Shown here one piece after another: positions 17,935-27,469 of a DNA stretch of 64,000 nucleotides. Made by a program: the position numbers and the translations under genes. The DNA is from Terriglobia bacterium. GTDB taxonomy: Bacteria > Acidobacteriota > Terriglobia > Versatilivoradales > Versatilivoraceae. The DNA lies in contig JAKUNG010000010.1 of NCBI GenBank assembly GCA_022452285.1, positions 92,275 through 156,274 of the forward strand, written 5' to 3'. Position 1 is the stretch's first letter, and every line of letters starts with the position of its first letter. The notes under the pieces were generated by a model. The model was not told the DNA's origin. It saw only the letters and a program-made list of their open reading frames with translations, and did no database searches.

Positions 17935-19209
17935 TTAAGTTCTACTTTGTTGGTAAAGTGGAAACTTACTTGAAAGTTTTACAACACGTGAATGAACTTT
18001 CTGAATGATTTCTTGACTATCAATGTTGTCAAGAACTTGACCAATTAGTTTACCAATGATAGACATTTCTGCTTCAGTCATTCCACGAGTGGTCAAAGCA
18101 GGGGTTCCTAAGCGAACTCCACTAGTTATCATTGGAGAATTAGTGTCGAATGGAATAGTATTTTTGTTAACAGTAATTCCTGCTTTGTCTAGAGCTATCT
18201 CAGCTTGTTTCCCGGTAATTCCTTTGGAGAAAACATCTACAAGGATTAGGTGGTTGTCGGTACCTCCAGACACAATTCGATATCCACTATTTTGAATACT
18301 TTTAGCTAGCTCTGTAGCATTTTTCTTAACCTGCTGAATATAACTTTTGTATTGAGGCTGCAAAGCTTCTTTAAAACAAACAGCTTTTGCAGCAATGACA
18401 TGCACAAGTGGTCCGCCTTGGTTTCCAGGAAAAACTACTCTATCCAAATCCTTTCCGAAGACCTGTTTGCACATAACCATTCCTCCGCGAGGTCCTCTAA
18501 GGGTTTTATGAGTAGTCGTGGTAACAAAATCACAGTGGGGAATTGGACTAGGATGTTCACCAACAGCAATAAGTCCAGCTATGTGAGCAATATCAGCCAT
18601 TACTAAGGAGCCATTTCTTCGAGCAATTTCTCCGATCAACTTAAAATTGATTTCACGTGGATAAGCACTCGCGCCTATTACAATTAGCTTTGGCTTATTT
18701 TCTATAACCAGGTCTTCTAGCGCAGTGTAATTGATCTTTTCTGTATCTTTACCGACTCCATAGGAAACAACATGATACATTTTTCCAGAAAAATTTAAAG
18801 GATGACCGTGTGTCAAATGTCCGCCATGAGAAAGATCCATACCGAGCATTGTGTCCCCAGGTTGAAGCACTGTCATATAAACTGCAACGTTTGCTTGGGT
18901 TCCAGAATGGGGCTGTACATTTACATGGTCTGCACCAAACAGTTTCTTGGCTCGAGCAATAGCAAGTCGTTCAACAACATCTGTAAATTCACAGCCTCCG
19001 TAGTAGCGACGCCCAGGGTACCCCTCTGCGTATTTATTAGTAAATACACTTCCTGTAGCTTCTAAGACTGCTTCACTTACAAAATTTTCAGAAGCAATAA
19101 GTTCAAGCTGTGAAGCTTGTCTTTGAACTTCATTACCAATAGCTTGAAAAATCTCTGGATCACTAAGGACAAGCTTTGTTGAAAAGAAATTACTGCTGAC
19201 CCCTGACAT
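17935..19209 (-). CDS. glyA: Serine hydroxymethyltransferase GlyA
   Basis: A PLP enzyme making glycine and 5,10-methylene-tetrahydrofolate from serine. The 424 residues cover the whole family: [28 protein letters not shown], the PLP lysine K235 in [14 protein letters not shown], and the closing [15 protein letters not shown] block. The ATG is preceded by an AGAGGAA ribosome-binding site (19217-19223, minus strand). Confidence 0.97.
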   Translation of the reverse strand: MSGVSSNFFSTKLVLSDPEIFQAIGNEVQRQASQLELIASENFVSEAVLEATGSVFTNKYAEGYPGRRYYGGCEFTDVVERLAIARAKKLFGADHVNVQPHSGTQANVAVYMTVLQPGDTMLGMDLSHGGHLTHGHPLNFSGKMYHVVSYGVGKDTEKINYTALEDLVIENKPKLIVIGASAYPREINFKLIGEIARRNGSLVMADIAHIAGLIAVGEHPSPIPHCDFVTTTTHKTLRGPRGGMVMCKQVFGKDLDRVVFPGNQGGPLVHVIAAKAVCFKEALQPQYKSYIQQVKKNATELAKSIQNSGYRIVSGGTDNHLILVDVFSKGITGKQAEIALDKAGITVNKNTIPFDTNSPMITSGVRLGTPALTTRGMTEAEMSIIGKLIGQVLDNIDSQEIIQKVHSRVVKLSSKFPLYQQSRT

Positions 19210-19600
19210 AATGAGTTTCCTCTTAAGAATAAATATCTGATCCTGAGTAAATTATAAAAAAAAATAGGTCAAATAATTTAATAGCCAGTTTGGATTGTAT
19301 CCAAGAAATAACCTAGTGACAAATTAAAAATTGCCGAGAGAATCCTGATTATCCCCTTCTAGTGTGGGTTTTCAAGGATTAACAAAATTTTTTTTCTTGA
19401 CGATACAGATATTATTTTCTAGTTTATGTTGTAATCTAAGGATATCGTATCTAGACGGTTTGGACTATTAATGACGGTAGCTCAGATTTCTTATGGATCT
19501 GTTACCTAGTTCATTTCTTTCCATTTTGATGGTTCTTGAAGCCTATTGTTTCCTTGTCTGAAGATTAGTTTGACTCTAGGTTTTTTCCCAGGGAGTAAGC
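19210..19600. other. 391-bp divergent intergenic region between glyA and proS
   Basis: AT-rich DNA carrying the ribosome-binding site of glyA at its left edge and AGGGAG just before proS at its right. A TTGACG at about 19397 could be part of a proS promoter but has no good -10 partner. I saw no glycine or T-box riboswitch structure and no coding remnant. Confidence 0.5.
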
Positions 19601-21292
19601 ATGCGTTGGACCCAAATTTTTATTCCGACACTTAGAGAGGCACCAGCAGAAGCAGAAGTTGCTAGCCACATTTTACTGCTGCGGGGTGGATACATTCGAC
19701 AATTAGCCTCAGGAATTTATTCTTACCTGCCATTAGCTCAAAAAGTAATGATGAAAATCATGAATATCGTTCGTGAAGAGTTAAATCTTGTTGGTGGGCA
19801 GGAATTTGTTTTACCTGGACTTCACCCAGCTGAAGTTTGGCAGGAGAGTGGTAGGTGGGAAACTATGGGATCAAATATGTTCCGACTAAAGGATCGATCC
19901 AATCGTGATATGTGTTTAGGAATGACCCATGAAGAAATCTTTACAGTAATTGCTAGTAATGAATTCCGCTCTTATCGACAGTTACCTCAAATTTGGTATC
20001 AAATTCAAACTAAATTTCGTGATGAACCAAGACCAAAATCAGGAATATTGAGGGTTCGTCAATTTACGATGAAAGATTCTTATTCCTTTGACATTGATTT
20101 TGAAGGTTTAGAAGTTAATTATCGTAAGCACTATGACCTTTACTGTCGTATATATAATCGGTGTGGTCTAAAGTTTAAGATTGTTGAGGCAAACAGTGGT
20201 GCAATGGGTGATGGTCAATCTCACGAATTCATGGTTTTAACAGATGCAGGTGAGGATGAAATAGTTTATTGTTCTTGTGGCTATGCCGCAAATTTGGAGA
20301 AAGCAACTTCAAAATTAGATCATTTGGTAGATGAGGATGGACCGGATACTCCACATGAGGTTTCCACCCCTAACCAAAAAACAATTGAAGATATTGTCCA
20401 TTTTCTTGGAATCCCCTCCTCACGACAAATCAAGTCACTTGTTTACTTGTCAGGTAAAAAAACTTATTTGGTGTTACTCCGAGGGGATCACCAGTTGAAT
20501 GAAGCAAAGCTGCAATCATTAATCGGTGGCGAACCTCGTGCCGCAAGTTTAAAGGAGATCCTGGAGATCATGGGTGCTGGTGCTGGTTCGTTAGGGCCGA
20601 TAGACGTTTCTAATGTACAGATAATTTCTGATCAAGCTCTCCAAGGTAGGAAAAATCTTACTTGTGGAGCAAACAAAGATAATTTTCACTTGTCAGGGGT
20701 AACTCCAGAAAGAGACTATCAGGCTGAGTATTTTGATTTGCGTAAAGTGCAGTCTGGGGAACCTTGCCCAAAATGTGGTTCTAGTCTCAAGGTTGCTAAG
20801 GCTCTCGAAATTGGACATATCTTCAAGCTAGGCACCAAATATTCAGAAAGTTTGGGCGCTAAGGTTCTTAATTCTCAAGGTGAAGAGGTTCCTATTGTGA
20901 TGGGTAGCTATGGCATTGGAATTGAAAGAATTCTTGCTGCTGCTATTGAAGCTGGTTATGACAAAGATGGGATTGTATGGCCACTTTCAATAGCCCCCTT
21001 CCAGTGTGTGCTTAGTATTTTGAGTAGTAAAGACCACCTATTAGTAGAGCAGGCAGACAAGGTTTATAAACAATTACAAGCGTTAGGCATTGAAGTATTG
21101 TTGGATGATAGAGATGAACGTGCAGGGGTTAAATTTAAAGATGCTGATCTGATTGGAATTCCTTACCGTATAAATTTTGGAAGCAAAAAGTTTGCTCAGG
21201 GCAAAGTTGAATGGGTTGAGCGGTCAACAAAAAAAATTGTGGATGTAGACCTTTCAGATCTTGTTCGAAAAGTGCAATCTATTAATAACTAA
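19601..21292 (+). CDS. proS: Prolyl-tRNA synthetase, bacterial type with editing domain
   Basis: A class II synthetase charging tRNA-Pro. The 563 residues contain the N-terminal catalytic block (LPLAQKV, motif 2 FRDEPRPKSG), the YbaK-like editing insertion that marks the bacterial type (about 225-385), motif 3 (MGSYGIGIERILAA) and the anticodon-binding domain (about 470-560; LLDDRDERAGVKF). A GGGAG site lies 5 bases before the ATG. Confidence 0.97.
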   Translation: MRWTQIFIPTLREAPAEAEVASHILLLRGGYIRQLASGIYSYLPLAQKVMMKIMNIVREELNLVGGQEFVLPGLHPAEVWQESGRWETMGSNMFRLKDRSNRDMCLGMTHEEIFTVIASNEFRSYRQLPQIWYQIQTKFRDEPRPKSGILRVRQFTMKDSYSFDIDFEGLEVNYRKHYDLYCRIYNRCGLKFKIVEANSGAMGDGQSHEFMVLTDAGEDEIVYCSCGYAANLEKATSKLDHLVDEDGPDTPHEVSTPNQKTIEDIVHFLGIPSSRQIKSLVYLSGKKTYLVLLRGDHQLNEAKLQSLIGGEPRAASLKEILEIMGAGAGSLGPIDVSNVQIISDQALQGRKNLTCGANKDNFHLSGVTPERDYQAEYFDLRKVQSGEPCPKCGSSLKVAKALEIGHIFKLGTKYSESLGAKVLNSQGEEVPIVMGSYGIGIERILAAAIEAGYDKDGIVWPLSIAPFQCVLSILSSKDHLLVEQADKVYKQLQALGIEVLLDDRDERAGVKFKDADLIGIPYRINFGSKKFAQGKVEWVERSTKKIVDVDLSDLVRKVQSINN

Positions 21293-21409
21293 GTGTTCGA
21301 TTGTTGAGTCTTGAAAATATCATGTAGTGGGTCTAATGGTTAGAAAAGTTCTGATTGAGCGAGATTTGTTAGTAACACAAGATCAGGACTAGAGTGCTCA
21401 AAAGGTTTC

Positions 21410-22585
21410 TTACTCGGATGATAAAGTTTGTCCAACAATGTTTGCAAGTCGTTTTCGAAGATTTTTCACTCTACCTTTTCCATTAGGATGAACCCGGTTA
21501 GTTAGCAAAATAACGAAGGTTTGAATTTTAGGGTCAATCCATAAGGACGTTCCAGTAAAACCAGTATGTCCATAAGAATCCGGAGAAAAATGAGAACCTT
21601 TTAAGGAGGAATAAGATGACTGTATATCCCAACCAAGTCCTCGAATATCTTTTTTGCCTAAAGGTGATTGCCGAGAAATCATTTTTTTCACACTTTCTAC
21701 GTTAAGTACTCTTTTTCCATCTAAAAATCCCTCATTTAGTAGCATTTGGCAAAATCGAGCAAGATCACGAGCAGTAGAAAAAATTCCAGCGTGCCCTGCA
21801 ACCCCACCTAGAAAAGCAGCTATGGGATCGTGTACCTTTCCCCTTATAAACATTCCTGTTGCCAGTCTCTCCGTAGGAGCAATTAATCGATAATTCTTTG
21901 GGCATGGAAGAAATCCAGTATTTGACATCTTGAGCGGAGAAAATAAGTGCATTTTGATAAAGTGTTCAAAGGCCTGTCCTGTTTTTTTTTCAATCACTTT
22001 TCCCAATAAGATAAAACCAAGGTCACTGTAAATAAATTCTTCTCCAGGCTTAGATAACAAGGTAATGTTATAAATTTTATTAAAGAGTTTATTTTTGGTA
22101 AAAGATTCATTTTTTGGTAGCTGGAAGAATGGAGGTAATCCTGAATAATGAGTTAGGATTTGATGGTATGTAACATCCTGTTTCCCAAACTGACCAAATT
22201 CGGGTAGATACTTGGCAACCGGATCTTTTAGTTGGAGTTTTCCGTTTTGTTCAAGAAGCATTATAGCAGGCGTAGTAGCAACTACTTTAGTTAATGAGGC
22301 TAAGTCGAACTTAGTGTCTATAGTCATAGGTTCAATTTCTGGTTGTAGACTTCGGTTGCCGTAGGCTTTTTCAAAGATTGTTGTACCGTTGTATCCTATT
22401 AATACAACAGCTCCAGGTATTTCATCCTGTCTAATGGCTCGGTCAACAACCTTATCGATATCAGCTAATTTTGAATAGAAGCTACTTGGTTTTTCAATGG
22501 CTGGAGATTGTCCGGCTAAAAGAATTGTGGAAAAAGTAAGTTGAGTGAAGATTATAAGTAATGGAAATAAACCAGGGATACTCAT
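21410..22585 (-). CDS. Secreted serine hydrolase, beta-lactamase/class C PBP family
   Basis: A 391-residue protein with an N-terminal signal sequence (about 1-25) and the beta-lactamase-fold triad: S97-LTK100 (SxxK), Y186-SD in place of YxN, and HTG in SYGHTGFTG. These exported enzymes act as D,D-peptidases, esterases or beta-lactamases; the exact activity cannot be told. It converges on proS. Confidence 0.85.
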   Translation of the reverse strand: MSIPGLFPLLIIFTQLTFSTILLAGQSPAIEKPSSFYSKLADIDKVVDRAIRQDEIPGAVVLIGYNGTTIFEKAYGNRSLQPEIEPMTIDTKFDLASLTKVVATTPAIMLLEQNGKLQLKDPVAKYLPEFGQFGKQDVTYHQILTHYSGLPPFFQLPKNESFTKNKLFNKIYNITLLSKPGEEFIYSDLGFILLGKVIEKKTGQAFEHFIKMHLFSPLKMSNTGFLPCPKNYRLIAPTERLATGMFIRGKVHDPIAAFLGGVAGHAGIFSTARDLARFCQMLLNEGFLDGKRVLNVESVKKMISRQSPLGKKDIRGLGWDIQSSYSSLKGSHFSPDSYGHTGFTGTSLWIDPKIQTFVILLTNRVHPNGKGRVKNLRKRLANIVGQTLSSE

Positions 22586-22702
22586 TTAATAGAGCTAGTT
22601 TCTTGTTTTAGGTGTCATGGTATTAGGAGTTTCTTTTATTCGTGGCACTCGATATGTTAATTTCTTTGATTATACCTGACTTGACTATGATTTGGAGATG
22701 AG

Positions 22703-23536
22703 ATGGGTGTGAAATGGGTAGCAGTTGATATTGATGGAACGTTACTAGATAGTTCTGGTCGAATTCCTGAAGGGAACATCAAGGCAATTAATCAGGTTAT
22801 CAATTGTGGTGTTAGGGTAATTTTGGTGACAGGAAGGAGACTAAGTGGTGCGCTTTGGGTAGCTGAAACTCTCGGTTTATCATCTCCTCTTATCGTACAC
22901 AATGGAGCTATGATTAAATCTTCTAGAGAATCAAGACGTTTCGCTGCCTGGTTTCTTCAATCCAAAGTAGCCAGATCTATTTTAAAGGTAACAGAATCTT
23001 TTGTAGATTGTACAGTTTTACACAAGGATAGATCCTTGTCAGGCCAGATAGTAGTTTGTTCTCAGTTCAAGGCGAATGGACCTTTACATGCTTATCTCTC
23101 AAGAGTTTCTGAGTCTGTGGTTCTCGTAAAATCCTTAAAGGATGAAGTTGACGACGACTTGATCCAGATCATGTTTAGTGGATCAATTGATTTAATGGAT
23201 ACTGTTGAAGAATGTATTCAGGAATCCGGTTTGCTGGAAGAAGTAAAAATTGCTAAAACTTATTATAAGAAAAGAAATTTAGGAATCATTGATGTGCTAA
23301 ATAAAGATTGTTCGAAGTCCCGTGCTCTGAAATTTTTAGCCGATTCTAATCAAATTAATCCTGCAAATATTTTAGCAATCGGAGATAACTATAGTGACCT
23401 TGAAATGTTGGAGTATGCGGGGGTTGGGGTGGTGATGGCAAATTGTGTAGAAGAACTCAAAGGAAGAGGGTTCTATTTAACTGCTAGTAATGATGACTTA
23501 GGGGTGGCTAAGGCACTAAATCAATTTGTCCTCTAG
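22703..23536 (+). CDS. HAD-IIB (Cof-type) sugar phosphatase
   Basis: A 277-residue HAD phosphatase with motif I D9-I-D11 (VDIDGTLLD), motif II (TGR), a C2 cap domain, the motif III lysine region (KSRALKFL) and motif IV GDNYSDLEM. Cof-type members dephosphorylate sugar phosphates or cofactors such as FMN and PLP precursors. Cytoplasmic. It is divergent from the serine hydrolase and converges on the CYTH gene. Confidence 0.88.
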   Translation: MGVKWVAVDIDGTLLDSSGRIPEGNIKAINQVINCGVRVILVTGRRLSGALWVAETLGLSSPLIVHNGAMIKSSRESRRFAAWFLQSKVARSILKVTESFVDCTVLHKDRSLSGQIVVCSQFKANGPLHAYLSRVSESVVLVKSLKDEVDDDLIQIMFSGSIDLMDTVEECIQESGLLEEVKIAKTYYKKRNLGIIDVLNKDCSKSRALKFLADSNQINPANILAIGDNYSDLEMLEYAGVGVVMANCVEELKGRGFYLTASNDDLGVAKALNQFVL

Positions 23537-23547
23537 AAATTGATTTA

Positions 23548-24135
23548 CTAGGATGGGTTTTTAAGCGCATCATTCGTGAAAATCATAGAGGTACTTGATG
23601 AATCTGGGAATAATTCACGGTAAAGTTTCATATAACTTTTCACAATAAAAGCTGGCGTTTCATAACCAAGTTGGGCAGCAAGACTGCATATGTTTATAGA
23701 AGATCCTTCAATTTCGAGAAAATTGCCAATTGGTGTTTCATCAAGTGTTACAGTTAATTCATGTTCTGAGTAGTTAGAATGTGTAAAGACCGTACGAAAT
23801 TTTTGATAATGGAAGCTGGGTTTTATACCAAACCGATGAAGTATCTCTTTACCTATCGAAGGTTCTCCAATCTCTGTTTCTAATTCCTCTCTTACTTTGA
23901 ACTGATTTGAATTCTCGGAAGGAGTTTTGAGAGTAATCCATGCCCGATTATTAAAAGTGCGTATCCGTAATAACCAATGACGCCGAGATAAATCTTGGTT
24001 TGGAGAATCAAAGATCCAATTATCTTCGAAGGAGCGATTTATTTTGATGTGGAAACCTAAAAGCTTTAATTTTTCAGAAATCTTTTGGAGATTATGGATC
24101 TTTATTTTAATCTCAGTCTCAATTGATTTGGGCAT
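23548..24135 (-). CDS. CYTH domain protein (CyaB/ThTPase-like)
   Basis: A 195-residue protein with the E-x-E-x-K signature at residues 6-10 (ETEIK) and the alternating charged strands of the CYTH triphosphate tunnel (LLRIRTF, ITLKTP, VREELETEI, VTLDETPIGNFLEIEG). Members act as class IV adenylate cyclases, thiamine triphosphatases or inorganic triphosphatases; the choice cannot be made from sequence alone. Only 11 bp separate it from the convergent HAD gene. Confidence 0.85.
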   Translation of the reverse strand: MPKSIETEIKIKIHNLQKISEKLKLLGFHIKINRSFEDNWIFDSPNQDLSRRHWLLRIRTFNNRAWITLKTPSENSNQFKVREELETEIGEPSIGKEILHRFGIKPSFHYQKFRTVFTHSNYSEHELTVTLDETPIGNFLEIEGSSINICSLAAQLGYETPAFIVKSYMKLYRELFPDSSSTSMIFTNDALKNPS

Positions 24136-24391
24136 AAGAATTTATTTTCAATAACCTAAGATACTTGTTAGATTTGTGTTTTTCCTTGAAGATAAAAGGC
24201 CTTCAAAATCTTTGTTCTAGGTGCGGTTTTGTTCATAAAAAAGTTTAAGTTAATATTAATTGTCTAGTTACCAAATTAAATTTAAAAAGTCATTTTAGTA
24301 ATTATAGGCAAACTCTGTTAAGCAAGAAGTCATTTCCAACTGAACAAAAATGTTTTAGATTTTAATAATTATGAGTCATTGGTAAGGAGCG

Positions 24392-24420
24392 TTGACAACT
24401 TTGGAAAGAGATGTTAGAAA
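24392..24420 (+). promoter_or_regulatory. Promoter of tRNA-Gln
   Basis: TTGACA at 24392-24397, a 17-base spacer, and TAGAAA at 24415-24420, 38 bases before the first tRNA base. The rest of the 24136-24391 stretch is AT-rich and shows nothing else. Confidence 0.6.
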
Positions 24421-24458
24421 ATCAACCCCATAGTTTCTCTATTGTAGTTCTCCTCGTC

Positions 24459-24532
24459 TGGGAGGTCGTCTAATGGTAGGACAGCAGGTTCTGGACCTGC
24501 TTATCGGGGTTCGAATCCCTGCCTCCCAGCCA
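24459..24532 (+). tRNA. tRNA-Gln (anticodon CTG)
   Basis: A full cloverleaf is visible: acceptor TGGGAGG pairs with CCTCCCA, anticodon stem GCAGG/CCTGC encloses loop TTCTGGA with anticodon CTG at 24491-24493, and the T-arm has GGTTCGAATC. Discriminator G is followed by an encoded CCA. It decodes CAG. Confidence 0.95.
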
Positions 24533-25131
24533 ACTTTTCTTTAATAATGTTTCTGATTTTTATAAATTATTAAGAACATCAGCAATTGAGTTGTAAAGGC
24601 TAGACACATTCCTTTTAAAACTCCTTTTTAACAATTCGATTTTTCGATTACAAAATTCAATGACCATTGGTGTTTCGAGACCATTAAAAATATTTAAAAC
24701 CTCTTAAAACTTGTTTACTCATTTTGCAATGAGAACTAAAAAAGATGTACAAAAAAACTATTCACAGTTTTTGTGGGAAATCCTGTGGAAAAACAGAATT
24801 AAAGTACTGAAACTTATTGTTAAACAAAGACAAAGACCAAGTTGCACATAAAAAGAGGCATCTCCTAAATCTTTGAAAAATAATATATTTATATCGAGAA
24901 AACTAGATCCAGAAATCTTTTTCAGAGATCATAAGCTCACACACCTTATAGGGATTGACTTTTCCACAAGGCGTTTGTGGAATGACACTCTGGACAAGGA
25001 TTTTGAAGGACGTTGTTGTCGTATCATAGTGACAGTTTTACTTTTCATGAATTCCCTTTTGCTAAGAACTGCTATTTATTGATAACTACCGTCAGAGAAA
25101 TAAAGAATGGCCTTATAGAACACTACTATTT
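24533..25131. other. 599-bp AT-rich non-coding region with DnaA-box-like motifs (possible replication origin or regulatory DNA)
   Basis: Between tRNA-Gln and pdxJ there is no credible gene. The stretch 24758-24982 holds several near-matches to the DnaA box TTATNCACA: CTATTCACA (24758-24766), TGTGGAAAA on the opposite strand (24784-24792), TTTTCCACA (24960-24968), and an inverted pair TTCCACAA/TTGTGGAA (24962-24969 and 24975-24982). A very AT-rich stretch (24541-24760) lies beside them, as an unwinding element would. The usual origin neighbours (dnaA, dnaN, rpmH) are absent, so this is a weak call. Confidence 0.3.
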
Positions 25132-25878
25132 CTATTGTGTTTTCAGATGAGCTATCTGAATAGTTTCAAGGTATTTGTTCAGAGTAACCTCTAAACCATA
25201 ATCTATTGAATCAACAGCAATGGCATGGCCAATTGAAACTTCTAAGATTTTGGGTATGGTAAGGAAGAGGCCTAGGTTGTGAAGATTTAGGTCGTGGCCA
25301 GCATTTACTCCTAAACCTAATTCCTGAGCTTCCATCGAAAGTTTTCGATATTGTTCAAGAACGTCTTCCTGGGATTCTTTGCCAAATGAATTGGCAAAAG
25401 TTTCTGTGTAGAGTTCAATTCGGTCGGTACCTAGCATTTTAGCTAAACTGATTTGATTAGAATCTGGATCTAAAAAAATGCTTACGCGGATTCCTAATTT
25501 CTGGAGATCATTCACAATTGGTTTAAGTCTTTCTGTGTTATGACGAAGGTCCCAGCCATGATCAGAAGTTAGTTGGTTAGGAGAATCAGGCACAAGGGTA
25601 CACTGATTTGGTTTGACCTGTTTGACTAATTCTAAGAATGAATAAATGGGGTTACCTTCAACGTTAAATTCAATGGTCGGGAATTTTTTAATTAGAGAGG
25701 CTAAATCATAGACATCCCGGTATTTGGTATGTCTCTGGTCTGGACGTGGGTGAACTGTTATGCCGTTGGCGCCAGCTTTGATACAACGCCTAGCTAAACT
25801 AATGATGTTAGGTGAATTCTTGTCTCTGGAATTTCTAAGTAAGGCAAATTTATTTAGGTTTACGCTTAGCGCTGTCAT
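25132..25878 (-). CDS. pdxJ: Pyridoxine 5'-phosphate synthase PdxJ
   Basis: PdxJ condenses 1-deoxyxylulose 5-phosphate with 3-amino-2-oxopropyl phosphate in the DXP-dependent vitamin B6 pathway. The 248-residue TIM barrel carries the signatures SVNLNKFALLRNSRD, GITVHPRPDQRHT, FNVEGNP, CTLVPDSP, VSIFLDPD, ELYTETFA and GVNAGHDLN. Length matches the family. Confidence 0.96.
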   Translation of the reverse strand: MTALSVNLNKFALLRNSRDKNSPNIISLARRCIKAGANGITVHPRPDQRHTKYRDVYDLASLIKKFPTIEFNVEGNPIYSFLELVKQVKPNQCTLVPDSPNQLTSDHGWDLRHNTERLKPIVNDLQKLGIRVSIFLDPDSNQISLAKMLGTDRIELYTETFANSFGKESQEDVLEQYRKLSMEAQELGLGVNAGHDLNLHNLGLFLTIPKILEVSIGHAIAVDSIDYGLEVTLNKYLETIQIAHLKTQ

Positions 25879-26421
25879 ATTTGTCTCAATGGAAATTGAT
25901 CTATTTGATGTAATTGATAAGGTGTAGAGAAAATTGATTTTTACCCAAAGTATAAAGAGTATTTTTCCTTTTACATGGATTCAATTTAGATAATTAACAA
26001 AGGTAGAAAAAAGCAAATGAATTGTCACAACGACCACCATTGATGTTTGTATCTAAATATAGCTTATTAATACTCAATTCTTTGTGTCAAATTCCTAAGA
26101 GTATACTTTTAATTGAATATGTACGTCATTTTTTATGTTTCAATAAACTCTATTTTTGTCTTGAGGGGTTATTTAGTTAAAGTGTTCTATTGAATTTTCT
26201 ATTTTTAGCCAATCAGAATTAAAATGATCACAATAGGGGGAATGCCTTGTAGAATAATTTTTCTGACTGTTGTGATCCGGTAAGGAATCAAAATTTAAAT
26301 AGTTGACTGACTCTGTGAATTAATTTGAATAATTAAATAGTTCTGCATGTTTATGTATCGTGATTTAAGAAAGGAATTAATAATCGATTACAAACACCGC
26401 TGTCTAAGGGGGCAATCAGCA
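25879..26421. other. 543-bp non-coding region before the sialidase-transporter operon
   Basis: Strongly AT-rich with no plausible gene. It contains an 8-bp inverted repeat, GATCACAA (26226-26233) and TTGTGATC (26270-26277), separated by 36 bases; it may be a regulator site for the downstream operon or chance. The right end (26405-26421) holds the AGGGGG ribosome-binding site of the next gene. Confidence 0.4.
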
Positions 26422-27438
26422 ATGACAAGATTAATCTTAATGTTCTTATTTATTTTGGGATTCTTGACTGGAAAACCATTACTTTTGCTGGGTGAAAAAC
26501 CGGAAATTGTTTCAGTAAAAAAAATTTGGGACCAGGCTCCGCATAACGCTTTTACTGATCTTATTCGATTTCAGAGAAAATGGTTTTGTATCTTCAGAGA
26601 GGCTGATTTTCATGGAACCCGGCCAACGAAAGCAGTAATGCCAGAAGGAAAAGAAGGTCGTAATGGGGAGGTGAGAGTTATTGTTTCTGAGAATGGTGAA
26701 AACTGGAAATCTGTGGCTCTTTTGCGTGAAAAAGGGGTGGATTTGCGTGATCCCAAACTTTCAGTAATGGCAGATGGTCGTTTAATGTTACTAGCTGGCG
26801 GTATTATTAATGACCCTAAAAAAAAGGAACAATGGGGATACCTCACACGATCCCCTCGGGTTGCGTTCTCGAAGGATGGAATCAATTGGACTCCTACCCA
26901 AAGGGTTTTAGCAGAAGATCATTGGTTATGGAGAGCAACTTGGTATCAGGGTAAAGGATATGCCCTTTCTAAAATGGGCGAGACGCCAAATCCTAGGAGA
27001 GGGTTTTTGTACTGGACAACAGATGGTCTTAACTGGCAGTGGTTAACCGAATTTAAAGTTAAGGGAGTTAGTGAAACTACATTGAGAGTAATGCCTAATG
27101 GTGAAATGCTGGCTCTGATAAGACCTCGTTATTTGGGAAGAAGTTTGCCACCTTACAAAAAATGGATATTCAACGAAATAGATCATAGTATAGGAGGTCC
27201 GAACTTTATCCGTATAACGGATGGAAGTCTTTGGGCAGCAAGTAGGTTACAGGGAAAGACTGTACTTTCAAGAATGACTACTGATAGTTTCGACCCAGTA
27301 TTAACATTGCCGAGTGGGGGAGGTGATACTAGCTATCCTGGTATGGTGTGGCATGACCAGTTACTTTGGATAAGTTACTATTCTTCCCACGAAGGTCAAT
27401 CTAGCATCTACTTAGCGCAAATACGTTTTGTTTCTTGA
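26422..27438 (+). CDS. Exported sialidase/BNR-like beta-propeller protein
   Basis: A 338-residue protein with a signal segment (about 1-25) and a sialidase-superfamily propeller. Asp-box-like repeats are visible: SENGENW, SKDGINW and TTDGLNW, with RDPKL as a candidate active-site arginine strand. Such proteins include sialidases and many glycan-binding homologues without proven activity. A longer open frame from 26347 exists, but AGGGGG sits about 10 bases before ATG 26422 and only this start gives a proper signal peptide. First gene of a four-gene plus-strand operon. Confidence 0.72.
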   Translation: MTRLILMFLFILGFLTGKPLLLLGEKPEIVSVKKIWDQAPHNAFTDLIRFQRKWFCIFREADFHGTRPTKAVMPEGKEGRNGEVRVIVSENGENWKSVALLREKGVDLRDPKLSVMADGRLMLLAGGIINDPKKKEQWGYLTRSPRVAFSKDGINWTPTQRVLAEDHWLWRATWYQGKGYALSKMGETPNPRRGFLYWTTDGLNWQWLTEFKVKGVSETTLRVMPNGEMLALIRPRYLGRSLPPYKKWIFNEIDHSIGGPNFIRITDGSLWAASRLQGKTVLSRMTTDSFDPVLTLPSGGGDTSYPGMVWHDQLLWISYYSSHEGQSSIYLAQIRFVS

Positions 27439-27469
27439 CATGAGATTACTAAACAACCGATGATTTAAG

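Noticed and set aside
19210..19600. Glycine or T-box riboswitch before glyA/proS
   Set aside because: No conserved T-box motif or tandem aptamer structure could be recognised.
21345..21395. Imperfect stem between proS and the serine hydrolase as a terminator
   Set aside because: Several mismatches, a loop of about 25 bases and no T-run.
24873..25082. 69-codon open frame between tRNA-Gln and pdxJ
   Set aside because: No ribosome-binding site, no recognisable domain, and it runs through the DnaA-box-like motifs; probably chance.
26226..26277. GATCACAA/TTGTGATC inverted repeat as an operator
   Set aside because: The 36-base spacing is too long for a simple dimer site; kept only as a note in the intergenic entry.
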